NCBI RefSeq assembly: GCF_024158125.1
Contig: NZ_JAMZFT010000003.1
Span: 310,001 to 374,000, forward strand
From: Futiania mangrovi
Lineage (GTDB): Bacteria > Pseudomonadota > Alphaproteobacteria > Futianiales > Futianiaceae
Reading direction: 5' to 3'
Length of the DNA: 64,000 nucleotides
Shown: piece by piece, positions 33,458 to 43,582 of the stretch
How positions within the stretch are numbered: the first letter of the stretch is position 1
Layout of the letters: each line of letters starts with the position of its first letter
Notes under the pieces: generated by a model
Seen by the model: only the letters and a program-made list of their open reading frames with translations
Told to the model about the DNA's origin: nothing
Database searches by the model: none
Program-made: the position numbers and the translations under genes

Positions 33458-34056
33458 GCCGTCCCCCGCGGGTCGTCGGAGGCGAGACGCGCGAACAGGT
33501 GATGGTCGCGCCATTCGCCCGCGATCTTGAGATACTGGCGGGCGTGGCCTTCCCAGGTGAAGCCGCGGCGCAGCAGCAGCATGCGCGACACCTCGTTCGC
33601 CGGAAGGCAGGCCGCCTCCACCCGGTGGAGGTCGAGGTCGGCGAAGGCGAAGGCGAGCACGGCGTCCACCGCCTCCCCCATGTAGCCCTGCCCCGCGTGC
33701 CGCTCCCCCATCCAGTAGCCGAGAGATCCCGACTGGGCCACGCCGCGGCGGATGTTCCCCAGCGTGATCCCGCCCAGCACATCGCCGGTGCGCCCGGTCC
33801 GCAGAAAGAGCAGGAAGGTGAAGGCCGTGCCCTCGCGCTGGTCCTTCTGGATGCGCTTCAGGCGGCGGCGGTAGCCCATGCGGGTGAGGTCGTCGACGGG
33901 CCAGAGCGGTTCCCAGGGCTGGAGAAAGGCGCGGCTCTCCCGCCGGATGGCAGCCCACGAGGCGTAATCCGCTGCTTCCGGCGGGCGCAGGGCCAGCCGG
34001 TCGGTTTCGAGCACGGGCTCGACATCCGTGCGGCCGAAGCCGCGCAGCAGCGCCAT
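33454..34056 (-). CDS. GNAT-family N-acetyltransferase (RimJ-like)
   Basis: 200 aa. RimJ/RimL-type fold: LETDRLALRPPEAADYASWA at the N-terminus, GGITLGNIRRGVAQSGSLGYW in the core (two parts), the acetyl-CoA loop WMGERHAGQGYMGEAV (Q/R-x-x-G-x-G/A type), and the typical VEAACLPANEVSRMLLLRRGF near the end. The substrate may be a ribosomal-protein N-terminus, as for RimJ, but is not shown. The ATG at 34056 is preferred; the frame is open to 34110. Its TGA overlaps the GTG of the EAL protein. Confidence 0.88.
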   Translation of the reverse strand: MALLRGFGRTDVEPVLETDRLALRPPEAADYASWAAIRRESRAFLQPWEPLWPVDDLTRMGYRRRLKRIQKDQREGTAFTFLLFLRTGRTGDVLGGITLGNIRRGVAQSGSLGYWMGERHAGQGYMGEAVDAVLAFAFADLDLHRVEAACLPANEVSRMLLLRRGFTWEGHARQYLKIAGEWRDHHLFARLASDDPRGTA

Positions 34057-34136
34057 GGTCCCCGGGTCCCCGCCCTCCCCATTGCACGCAACCCGGCCGA
34101 AACCGCCCACCCCTCCCCCGCCGGGGCGATGCCGAG

Positions 34137-35396
34137 TCAGCCGAACCGCGCCTTGAGTGTAGCGTACTTTTCGAGCGATTGAACGGGGCCGAGCGCGGCG
34201 AGCGCGGGCGGGCCGCCATGCATCAGCCGCGCGGCGAAACGGCGCACGGCGTCTGCGTCGACCGCGTCGATGGCGGCGGCCACCTCGTCCACGCCCATCA
34301 CGCGGCCCCAGACAGACAGCTGGCGGGCGATCTGCTCTGCGCGGACGGCGGGGCTCTCGTAGCTCATCAGCAGCCCCGCCTTGATCTGGGCGCGGGCGCG
34401 GGCCACCTCCTCCTCCGTCGCGTCGCCGGCAAGCTTTTCAAGCTCGTCCACCACGACCGCGAGCAGATGCGCCGCCTCCGACGCGCCGGTGCCCGCATAG
34501 ACGCCGACCATGCCGCCGTCGGCCAGCGAGGAGGCGAAGGAGAAGACGGTGTAGGCAAGGCCGCGCTCCTCCCGCACCGACTGGAACAGGCGCGAGGACA
34601 TGCCCCCGCCATAGACGACGGAAAAGACCTGCGAGGTGAAATAGTCGGGATCGCCATATCCCACGCCGTCGAGGCCGAGCGCGATGTGCGCCTGTTCGAG
34701 CTTGCGCCGCCGGCGCACCTCCCCGCCGGCAAAGCGCAAGGGCGCGCCTTGCGGACGCGCGCCGGGCGCCATGTCGCCGAACGCCGCCTCGGCGAGCGCC
34801 ACCACCTCCCCGTGGACCACACGGCCCGAAGCGACGAGCGTCATCGCCGCCGCGCCGTAGTGGCGGGCAAGGAAGTCCCGGATCGCGTCCCGCGTCAGGC
34901 CGCCCACGCTGTCGCGCGTGCCGAGGATCGGACGGCCCGCCGCCTGCTCCGGATAGGCGATTTCCTGCAGCAGGTCGAAGATCAGGTCATCGGGCGTGTC
35001 CTCGACCTCGCCGATTTCCTGCAGGATCACGGCACGCTCGCGTTCGAGTTCCACCGGCGCGAAGGTCGAGTTGCGCAGGATGTCGGCCAGGATGTCGACG
35101 CCGAGGGGCACGTCCTCGGCCAGCACGCGGGCGTGATAGGCGGTCTGGTCGCGGCTCGTGTAGGCGTTGAGATGGCCGCCGACGGCCTCGATCTCCTCCG
35201 CGATACCGCGGGCGCTGCGCCGCGCGGTGCCCTTGAACGCCATATGCTCCAGCATGTGGGAGAGGCCGTGCTCGTCGCCGCGCTCGTGCCGGGCGCCAAC
35301 CTCGACCCAGACGCCGAGTGCGGCGGACGCAAGCGACGGCATCGGGTCGGTGACGACCGTCAACCCGTTGGGAAGCTGCGTGATCTCGACGCTCAT
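34137..35396 (-). CDS. M16-family zinc metallopeptidase (processing-peptidase-like)
   Basis: 419 aa, one full M16B subunit related to mitochondrial processing peptidase beta. The inverted zinc motif HMLEH is at 47-51 (GLSHMLEHMAFKGT) with the downstream Glu region EIGEVEDTPDD. The Gly-rich VYGGGMSSRLFQSVREERGLAY is the conserved second-domain element. No signal peptide. Its ATG overlaps the thrC TGA (ATGA), an arrangement also seen in related alphaproteobacteria. Confidence 0.94.
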   Translation of the reverse strand: MSVEITQLPNGLTVVTDPMPSLASAALGVWVEVGARHERGDEHGLSHMLEHMAFKGTARRSARGIAEEIEAVGGHLNAYTSRDQTAYHARVLAEDVPLGVDILADILRNSTFAPVELERERAVILQEIGEVEDTPDDLIFDLLQEIAYPEQAAGRPILGTRDSVGGLTRDAIRDFLARHYGAAAMTLVASGRVVHGEVVALAEAAFGDMAPGARPQGAPLRFAGGEVRRRRKLEQAHIALGLDGVGYGDPDYFTSQVFSVVYGGGMSSRLFQSVREERGLAYTVFSFASSLADGGMVGVYAGTGASEAAHLLAVVVDELEKLAGDATEEEVARARAQIKAGLLMSYESPAVRAEQIARQLSVWGRVMGVDEVAAAIDAVDADAVRRFAARLMHGGPPALAALGPVQSLEKYATLKARFG

Positions 35397-36793
35397 GCGG
35401 TGCTTGCGACCTTCTCCCCGATCGCCTGCTTTATCGCGGCGAGGTCGTTCGGCAGCACGCTCATCCGCTCCGGCCGGTCGAACAGGTCGGCGAGATGCGG
35501 CGGCAGGCCGGGACGCGCCTTGGTTGCCTTCTCGACCGCGTCGGGGAACTTGGCCGGGTGCGCGCAGGCAAGGTGGATCATCGGCGTCAGCGGATCGCGG
35601 CGCACGCCCACCGCCGCCGCCACGCCCACCGCGGTGTGCGGGTCGATGGTCAGGCCCGTCTCGGCATGGACCCGGCGGATCGTCGCGAGGATGCGGTCGT
35701 CGTCGACGCTGCCCGCGTCGAAGGTGCGCCGCACCTCCTCCAGAGCCGGTCCGGGCAGGGTGAAGGCGCGCGACTGCTGCAGGCCGTCCATCAGCCCCTG
35801 GACGGCGGCGCCGTCGCGTCCCATGACCTCGAACAGCAGCCGCTCGAAGTTCGACGAGACCTGGATGTCCATGGAAGGCGACAGGGTCTTCACCACCTCG
35901 CCCATGGAATAGGTCCCGGTCTCGATCGTCCGGGCGAGGATGTCGTTGGCGTTGGTGGCGATCACAAGCTGCTCGACCGGCAGCCCCATGCGGGTCGCCA
36001 CATAGCCCGCAAAGATGTCGCCGAAATTGCCCGTCGGCACGGAGAAGGAGACGCAGCGCGAGGGCGCGCCCAGCGCGGTCGCGGCGGTGAAGTAATAGAC
36101 CGCCTGCGCCATGACGCGGGCCCAGTTGATCGAGTTGACCGCGCCGAGCCGCATCCCGTCGCGGAAGGCGTGGTCGTTGAACATCGCCTTCACGAGCGAC
36201 TGGCAATCGTCGAACGTGCCCTCGACCGCGATGGCGTGCACATTGGGCGCGTCGACCGTGGTCATCTGGCGGCGCTGCACCTCCGACACGCGGCCGTGCG
36301 GGAAGAGGATGAAGACGTCGGCCGCCGCACGGTCGCGGAACGCCTCGATGGCTGCCGAGCCCGTGTCGCCCGAAGTCGCGCCGACGATGGTCACCCGCTC
36401 CCCCCGCTTCGTCAGCACATGGTCGAACAGCCGCCCGATGAGTTGCATCGCCACGTCCTTGAAGGCGAGCGTGGGGCCATGAAACAGCTCCATCAGCCAG
36501 TCGGACGCGCCCGTCTGGACGAGCGGCACGACCGCCTTGTGCCGGAATGTCGCGTAGGCGTCGGCGACGATGGCTGCGAGGTCGTCCTTGCCGATCGCGT
36601 CGCCGACATAGGGCGCGAGGATGCGCACCGCGACGTCCTCGTAAGACCGGCCTGCCAAGTCGGAGATCTCGTCCAGCGAGAACAGCGGCCAGCTTTCCGG
36701 CACATAGAGGCCGCCGTCGCGGGCGAGCCCGGCCAGCAGAACCTCCTCGAACCCCAGGACGGGCGCGCGTCCGCGCGTACTCACATAGCGCAT
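35393..36793 (-). CDS. thrC: threonine synthase
   Basis: PLP enzyme that turns O-phosphohomoserine into threonine. 466 aa, the long class: MRYVSTRGRAPVLGFEEVLL at the N-terminus, PLP Lys112 in FHGPTLAFKDVAMQ, the phosphate-binding GATSGDTGSAAIEAF and VPTGNFGDIFAGY. Completes the step after thrB (27.4 kb). Overlaps the M16 peptidase gene by 4 nt and follows SURF1 by 57 nt. Confidence 0.96.
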   Translation of the reverse strand: MRYVSTRGRAPVLGFEEVLLAGLARDGGLYVPESWPLFSLDEISDLAGRSYEDVAVRILAPYVGDAIGKDDLAAIVADAYATFRHKAVVPLVQTGASDWLMELFHGPTLAFKDVAMQLIGRLFDHVLTKRGERVTIVGATSGDTGSAAIEAFRDRAAADVFILFPHGRVSEVQRRQMTTVDAPNVHAIAVEGTFDDCQSLVKAMFNDHAFRDGMRLGAVNSINWARVMAQAVYYFTAATALGAPSRCVSFSVPTGNFGDIFAGYVATRMGLPVEQLVIATNANDILARTIETGTYSMGEVVKTLSPSMDIQVSSNFERLLFEVMGRDGAAVQGLMDGLQQSRAFTLPGPALEEVRRTFDAGSVDDDRILATIRRVHAETGLTIDPHTAVGVAAAVGVRRDPLTPMIHLACAHPAKFPDAVEKATKARPGLPPHLADLFDRPERMSVLPNDLAAIKQAIGEKVASTA

Positions 36794-36850
36794 GCCTTGG
36801 CTCCTTGCCGTCTCACGCCGGGCTTTCCTTGCGCGCCTGAGGCGTCCGCG

Positions 36851-37579
36851 TCAAGCGGCGCGGCCAAGCCGCCCCTCCCGGATGTGCCACGCGACATAGA
36901 CGCCCGCAAGCACCAGGGCGAGGCTGAACCAGGTCGCGGCGTAGCTCAGGTGGTTGTTGGGGATGCTGGCGACAATGGTGGCGGGGTCCCGTCCCCTGGG
37001 CAAACCGCCGGGCACGGGGCTCTCGTCGGCCTCCACGAACCAGTCGGTACGCACGGAAACCTCGCCGAGGCCCGCGAGCACCTCCAGGTCGATGGCGTAG
37101 GCCGTGCGCGTGCGTTCCTGCGGGTCGGGAACGAAGAGGCCGCTGCTCTCCCCCGGCCGGAGGATGCCCGTCACGGTGGCGGGGGCCGGCACCTGTCCCT
37201 CCTGCCGGACCTCCGGGTTGCGCAATGGCTCCGGCACGAAGCCGCGGTTGACCAGAATCACCGGCTGCCCCTCCTCCTGGCCGTCCGGCACGAAGGGGGT
37301 GAAGACCAGCACGCCCGGCACCCGGTCGCGCGAGGTGAAGACATAACGCTCCTCCCCGTGCAGGAAGCGGCCCTGCAGCCGGACATGGGCATAGGCGGGG
37401 TCGGGCGCACGCAGCGCCTGCGCAAGCGGTACGGGCGCCGCCTCGACGGCCTGGCCCACCCGGTCGAGCAGCGCACCCTTCCACTCCGCCCGCTGAAGCT
37501 GCCACACGCCGAGCGAACAGAGGATGGAGAGGCCGAGGGCGGCGAGCACGCTCGGCCACAGCATGGGACGGAAGCTCAT
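36851..37579 (-). CDS. SURF1-family cytochrome oxidase assembly protein
   Basis: Inner-membrane protein that helps heme a insertion into oxidase subunit I. 242 aa: membrane helix near the N-terminus (SVLAALGLSILCSLGVWQL), the periplasmic domain with LLDRVGQAVEAAPVPLAQAL and GVLVFTPFV, and a second helix near the C-terminus (WFSLALVLAGVYVAWHIRE). NNHLSYAATWFSLA is the family signature. In the oxidase operon after the DUF983 gene. Confidence 0.93.
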   Translation of the reverse strand: MSFRPMLWPSVLAALGLSILCSLGVWQLQRAEWKGALLDRVGQAVEAAPVPLAQALRAPDPAYAHVRLQGRFLHGEERYVFTSRDRVPGVLVFTPFVPDGQEEGQPVILVNRGFVPEPLRNPEVRQEGQVPAPATVTGILRPGESSGLFVPDPQERTRTAYAIDLEVLAGLGEVSVRTDWFVEADESPVPGGLPRGRDPATIVASIPNNHLSYAATWFSLALVLAGVYVAWHIREGRLGRAA

Positions 37580-37598
37580 GGCAGGGCGCGGCCCGCGA

Positions 37599-37961
37599 TC
37601 ATTCGTCGAGCCGCCCCTCGGCCGCGTTGTGGCGGTATTGCAGCGCGATCATCACACCCTTGAAGGGCCGCAGCAGCAGGAGCGGCAGACCGATCCCCAG
37701 CACAGCCGCCACCACGGCGTGCACCCAATAGGCCGGCTGCCAGGTGAATTCGAGATAGAGGATGGCCGCGCCCACGATGGCACCCACGATCAGGATGATG
37801 AAGATCGCAGGCCCGTCCCCGGAATCGGCGCGGGAGAGGTCGAGGCCGCAGACCTCGCACCTCTCCCGCACGGTGAGATACCCCTTGAACAGGCGCCCCT
37901 CGCCGCAGCGGGGGCACTTGCACGCAAGCCCGGTCGAGACGGGTGACGGATGATCGCTCAT
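37599..37961 (-). CDS. DUF983 zinc-ribbon membrane protein
   Basis: 120 aa. Two CxxC pairs form a zinc ribbon at the N-terminus (CKCPRCGEGRLF and CEVCGLDLS), followed by two membrane helices (FIILIVGAIVGAAILYLEF and VVAAVLGIGLPLLLLRPF). DUF983 proteins sit in cytochrome oxidase operons in many alphaproteobacteria, with no proven function. The ATG at 37961 gives MSDHPSPVSTG; it lies between ctaE and SURF1. Confidence 0.9.
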   Translation of the reverse strand: MSDHPSPVSTGLACKCPRCGEGRLFKGYLTVRERCEVCGLDLSRADSGDGPAIFIILIVGAIVGAAILYLEFTWQPAYWVHAVVAAVLGIGLPLLLLRPFKGVMIALQYRHNAAEGRLDE

Positions 37962-37996
37962 CAGGCTCCCTTCGGCCGGCCAGGCCCGCCGCGCGG

Positions 37997-38818
37997 TCAG
38001 GCCCCCCAGACGTAGATCGAGGCGAACAGGAACAGCCAGACCACGTCGACGAAGTGCCAATACCAGGCTGCCGCCTCGAACCCGAAGTGGTGATCGGGCT
38101 TGAAATGACCCTTGAGCGCCCGCGCCAGGCAGACGATCAGGAAGATGGTGCCGACGATGACGTGGAAGCCATGGAAGCCCGTCGCCAGGTAGAAGGTCGC
38201 GCCGTAGATGTGGCCCGAGAAGGCGAAGGCTGCGTGGCTGTACTCATAGGCCTGCACGCAGGTGAACAGAAGACCCAGCGCCACCGTACAGATCAGGCCG
38301 TTGACGAGGCCCTTGCGGTCGCCGTGCAGCAGCGCATGGTGCGCCCACGTCACGGTCGTCCCCGAAAGCAGCAGGATCAGCGTGTTGATGAGCGGCAGGT
38401 GCCAGGGGTCGAACGTCTCTATCCCCTGCGGCGGCCAGACGCCGCCCGTCAGGTCGGCCCGCGCAAGCTGCCGCGCGTCGCCCGGGAACAGCGAGGCGTC
38501 GAAATAGGCCCAGAACCAGGCGACGAAGAACATCACTTCGGAGGCGATGAACAGCACCATCCCATAGCGCATGTGAAGCTGCACCACGGGGGTGTGGTCG
38601 CCCTTGTGCTCCGCCTCGTTCACGACGTCGCGCCACCAGCCGTACATCGTGTAGAGGATGCCGAGCAGACCGGCGATCGCGACATAGGGGCCGATCATGT
38701 CGTGCAGGTAGAACACCGTGCCGACCGCCATGACGAACGCGCTGACCGAGGCGATGATCGGCCACGGGCTCGGATCAACAAGATGATAGTCGTGACCTTT
38801 GGCGTGCGTGTCGGCCAT
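37997..38818 (-). CDS. ctaE: cytochrome c oxidase subunit III
   Basis: Seven-helix subunit of the aa3 oxidase. 273 aa, with [15 protein letters not shown] at the N-terminus and helices through [20 protein letters not shown] and [37 protein letters not shown] carries the conserved Glu-region equivalent, here with Asp, and helix III. Follows ctaG by 85 nt. Confidence 0.96.
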   Translation of the reverse strand: MADTHAKGHDYHLVDPSPWPIIASVSAFVMAVGTVFYLHDMIGPYVAIAGLLGILYTMYGWWRDVVNEAEHKGDHTPVVQLHMRYGMVLFIASEVMFFVAWFWAYFDASLFPGDARQLARADLTGGVWPPQGIETFDPWHLPLINTLILLLSGTTVTWAHHALLHGDRKGLVNGLICTVALGLLFTCVQAYEYSHAAFAFSGHIYGATFYLATGFHGFHVIVGTIFLIVCLARALKGHFKPDHHFGFEAAAWYWHFVDVVWLFLFASIYVWGA

Positions 38819-38903
38819 GTTCGTCCCCGTCCCTCAAAGACACCCCTGAAGCCCTGGGCGGAAACGGCCGGCCGGCCCTTCCCCTCGCCCCTGGCGATCT
38901 CGT

Positions 38904-39518
38904 TTAATTCAACTCCCCGCCCCCTTCAACCGCGCCGTTCGCGCCAGCGTGCGCGGTCTGCGGCGGATCGGCCGGGTACATGGTGTAGGAAAGCGTGATC
39001 TGCGTGACATCGTCCAGGTTCGGATCGTCCATGATCGCCGGGTCGATGAAGAAGGTGACCGGCATGTCGACGCTCTCACCGGGCTCCAGCCGCTGCTCGG
39101 TAAAGCAGAAACACTCGATCTTCGAGAAATAGAGCCCGGCTTTGTGCGGCGTCACGTTAAAGGTCGCCGTGCCGGTGATGGCGTGATCGGTGCGGTTCTC
39201 GGCCCTGTAGAAGGCGAGTTTCTCCTCCCCGATCTTCAGGTCGATCGACCGCTGCTCCGGCTTGAAGTGCCAGCCGAGCCCGCGCGCGGTGTTGGCGTCG
39301 AACTGCACGCGAATCACACGCTCGCCCGCCACTCCCGGCGCCTCGAGCGCGGCCTGCGTCGTGCCGCCATAACCCGTCACGCGGCAGAAGAGGTCGTAGA
39401 GCGGGACAGCCGCATAGGCGAGGCCGGCCATGCCTGCCGCGATGCCGACGAGTACCACGACAGTGTTGCGCATCCGCGCCTGCATGCGCGTGCGATCTTT
39501 CTCTCCGGCTGCGTTCAT
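38904..39518 (-). CDS. ctaG: cytochrome c oxidase assembly protein CtaG/Cox11
   Basis: Copper chaperone that supplies Cu_B of subunit I. 204 aa: an N-terminal membrane helix (TVVVLVGIAAGMAGLAYAAV), then a periplasmic immunoglobulin-like domain with the copper-binding ECFCFTEQRLEPGE and LYDLFCRVTGYGGTTQ. The ATG at 39518 gives MNAAGEKDRTRM. It lies between the small membrane protein gene and ctaE. Confidence 0.95.
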   Translation of the reverse strand: MNAAGEKDRTRMQARMRNTVVVLVGIAAGMAGLAYAAVPLYDLFCRVTGYGGTTQAALEAPGVAGERVIRVQFDANTARGLGWHFKPEQRSIDLKIGEEKLAFYRAENRTDHAITGTATFNVTPHKAGLYFSKIECFCFTEQRLEPGESVDMPVTFFIDPAIMDDPNLDDVTQITLSYTMYPADPPQTAHAGANGAVEGGGELN

Positions 39519-39537
39519 CGGTCTCTCTCCCCGGTCC

Positions 39538-39675
39538 CTAGAGCGGGCGATCCAAGATCTGCACCCCAACCTTCACAACCGTGATGAGGAAGAACAGGAC
39601 GACCAGCGCGCCAAGAACGAGGGCCACCGCGATGTTGCGGCCCTTGCGGCGCTTGTGCTCACGGTGCAGCGGCAT
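39538..39675 (-). CDS. 45-residue single-helix protein of the oxidase operon (CoxF-like)
   Basis: A short frame from ATG 39675 to TAG 39538. The product starts MPLHREHKRRKGRN (basic, cytoplasmic), has one membrane helix (IAVALVLGALVVLFFLITVV) and ends KVGVQILDRPL. Related alphaproteobacterial operons carry a similar tiny gene between ctaB and ctaG, sometimes called coxF. The 10-nt gap to ctaB and the 19-nt gap to ctaG, the positive-inside topology and the otherwise empty interval support it. No function is established. Confidence 0.75.
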   Translation of the reverse strand: MPLHREHKRRKGRNIAVALVLGALVVLFFLITVVKVGVQILDRPL

Positions 39676-39685
39676 CCGGTGTTCC

Positions 39686-40609
39686 TCAGCCCAACGACGG
39701 CGTCATGCCCTCGACGAGCAGGAGCGCATAGAGAATAAACAGGTAAAGGATCGAAAAGGCGAAGAGACGCTTCGCCGCAGGCTCCTCGCCCGCGTCGCCG
39801 CCGCGCCACAGCTTCGCCGCGAGCCCGATGAAGATCGCATTGAGAACGAGCGCGGGAACGCCATAGACCGGTCCCGCGAAACCCAGCCCCCACGGCAACA
39901 GCGTGACCGGCGCCATCACGAGGCTGTAGAGCAGGATCTGCCGGCGCGTCGCGGCCTTGCCTGCCACGACCGGGAGCATCGGCACGCCGACACCCGCGTA
40001 CTCCTCCGCCTTGTAAAGCGAGAGCGCCCAGAAATGCGGCGGCGTCCACAGGAAGATGATGGCGAAAAGCACCACCGGCTCGACCGTCACGGTTCCGGTC
40101 ACGGCCGCCCAGCCGATCATCGGCGGCAGCGCACCCGCCGCGCCGCCGATCACGATGTTCTGCGGCGTCCAGCGCTTCAGCCACATCGTGTAGATCACGG
40201 CATAGAAGAAGATCGTGAAGGCCAGCAGCCCGGCAGCGAGCCAGTTGACCGCAAGCCCGAGCAGAAGCACCGAGGCGCCAGACAGCGCGATCCCGAGCGC
40301 CAGCGCCTCCCGCGCCGTCACGGCCCCGCGCGGGATCGGCCGCGTTTGCGTGCGGCGCATGACCGCGTCGATGTCGGCGTCGTACCACATGTTGAGTGCG
40401 CCCGATGCGCCAGCGCCCACCGCGATGCAAAGCAGCGCCGTGAAGCCCAGGATCGGATGCAGATCGCCCGGCGCCAGCACGATGCCCACCAGCGCCGTGA
40501 ACACCACGAGCGACATGACGCGCGGCTTCAGAAGCTGGAACAGATCCGACGCGCTGGAAAAGCCGTCGTGTGCCTGCTCGCTGCCAATGTCGAGGGCGGT
40601 GTCGCTCAT
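39686..40609 (-). CDS. ctaB: protoheme IX farnesyltransferase (heme O synthase)
   Basis: Polyprenyl transferase that makes heme O, precursor of heme a for the oxidase. 307 aa with eight to nine helices. The first Asp motif is in [19 protein letters not shown] and the second region is [36 protein letters not shown] opens the family. The ATG at 40609 gives [12 protein letters not shown]. Lies between ctaD and the small membrane protein gene. Confidence 0.95.
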   Translation of the reverse strand: MSDTALDIGSEQAHDGFSSASDLFQLLKPRVMSLVVFTALVGIVLAPGDLHPILGFTALLCIAVGAGASGALNMWYDADIDAVMRRTQTRPIPRGAVTAREALALGIALSGASVLLLGLAVNWLAAGLLAFTIFFYAVIYTMWLKRWTPQNIVIGGAAGALPPMIGWAAVTGTVTVEPVVLFAIIFLWTPPHFWALSLYKAEEYAGVGVPMLPVVAGKAATRRQILLYSLVMAPVTLLPWGLGFAGPVYGVPALVLNAIFIGLAAKLWRGGDAGEEPAAKRLFAFSILYLFILYALLLVEGMTPSLG

Positions 40610-40737
40610 GTCACCTCGTCTGGTTTCCCTGGCGTCCGTGTCACGTTGCGGGCTGTATGCCCGGATTGCTTCGCCTGTCATGGCACGGGGCCAGGCAAGC
40701 CGCCCGGCCCCGTATCCTTCGTTCCGGTCGCGCGCGC

Positions 40738-42351
<1,614 letters not shown>

Positions 42352-42411
42352 TTACCTGTTCTGCGGCGGGCGGCCCGAACCGGAGCCTGCCCGCAAACCC
42401 TGTCCCGCGCG

Positions 42412-43278
42412 TCAGTCTGCCTTCCCTGCAGCCGCAACCTTCTGCGGCTGGGCAGCCTCAAGCTCCGCCAGGAGCTTGTTCGCCGCCTCCAGATCGTCCT
42501 GCGCGGCGGCGGCCCACTTCTCGAAGTTCTCCTTCGAGACGACCTTCACCATGATCGGCATGAAGGCGTGATTCACGCCGCACAGCTCCGAGCACTGGCC
42601 GTAGAAGGTGCCTTCGCGCTGCGCCTTGAACCAGGTCTCGTTCAGGCGGCCGGGAACCGCGTCCATCTTGATCCCGAACGCCGGCATCGCCCAGTTGTGA
42701 ATCACGTCGGCGGCCGTCACCTGCAGCTTCACGACCGTGTCGACCGGAACGACGACCTGCGTGTCGGTCGCGAGCTTGCGCGGCAGACCCTTTTCCACCG
42801 CCTCGTCGTCCGTCAGCATGATCGACAGGAAGTCGAAGCCGCCGTTGTCCGGATACTCATACCCCCAGTACCACTGGTAGCCCGTGGTCTTGATCGTCAG
42901 TTCCGGCTCCGGAATGACGTCCTGGAAATAGAGCAGCCGCAGCGACGGAACCGCGATCACGACGAGGATCAGGATCGGCACGACCGTCCAGATCACCTCG
43001 ATCGCCGTGTTGTGGCTGGTCCGCGACGGCGTCGGGTTGGCGCGGCTGTTGAAGCGCACCATCACGTAGATCAGCAGCCCCAGGACGAGGATGCACACCA
43101 CCGTGATGATCGGCAGAAGGAGGTTGTGCAGGGCGTCGATGTGCTCCATCACCGGCGTCGCGGCGTCCTGAAACCCGAGCTGCCAGTCCTTCGGCTCTGC
43201 CGCGGAGGCGGCCCCCGCCGCCAGCGCCGACGCGCCCGCAAGGAACCCCGCGAAAAGTCGCCTACCAAACCGATCCAT
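42412..43278 (-). CDS. ctaC: cytochrome c oxidase subunit II
   Basis: Carries the Cu_A centre that accepts electrons from cytochrome c. 288 aa: a signal sequence (LFAGFLAGASALAAGAASAA), two membrane helices, then the cupredoxin domain with Cu_A ligands in GQCSELCGVNHAFMPIMV (Cys, Cys, His, Met) and the aromatic YQWYWGYEYP. No heme c motif (CxxCH), so it is not the caa3 type. The ATG at 43278 is preferred; the frame is open to 43332. First gene of the minus-strand oxidase run. Confidence 0.97.
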   Translation of the reverse strand: MDRFGRRLFAGFLAGASALAAGAASAAEPKDWQLGFQDAATPVMEHIDALHNLLLPIITVVCILVLGLLIYVMVRFNSRANPTPSRTSHNTAIEVIWTVVPILILVVIAVPSLRLLYFQDVIPEPELTIKTTGYQWYWGYEYPDNGGFDFLSIMLTDDEAVEKGLPRKLATDTQVVVPVDTVVKLQVTAADVIHNWAMPAFGIKMDAVPGRLNETWFKAQREGTFYGQCSELCGVNHAFMPIMVKVVSKENFEKWAAAAQDDLEAANKLLAELEAAQPQKVAAAGKAD

Positions 43279-43582
43279 CAGACCCGTCCTTGTCGTCCCT
43301 GAGTCGCGGGCCCCGCAAGACCCGCCATTCAATCCTGCCGCCGGCCGCGCCGGAGACGCCCCTTATTTACATATCGCCGCGGTATAATAGCCCGCGCCTG
43401 ATCAGAAACCACAAATGGCGAACGCCCGCAAGCGCCACACGCCCGCCGCCCCTGTTTCGGACACACTGTCGCAATGCCTTCCGGTCATGGCGAACCAGAC
43501 CGTGACAAGCGCCTTTTAACGCACAATATGCCCAACGAGGATAAGTTTGACGATGCGACACAACGACGGAGGCGCGCGCGAC
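43279..43582. other. divergent intergenic region between ctaC and tldD
   Basis: 304 nt with no gene I can support. It must hold the promoters of both the oxidase operon and tldD. A TATAAT at 43383-43388 lies in an AT-rich patch but has no good -35 at normal spacing on the plus strand. On the minus strand TGTGGT and TATTAT are 18 nt apart, a weak candidate for ctaC. Confidence 0.35.

Noticed and set aside
33458-34219. N-terminal extension of the EAL protein across the GNAT gene
   Set aside because: This is the GNAT gene read in another frame; the GTG at 33457 with the GTGA overlap is the sensible start.
43383-43388. TATAAT as a plus-strand promoter for tldD
   Set aside because: No acceptable -35 at 16-18 nt, and it lies almost 200 nt from the tldD start.
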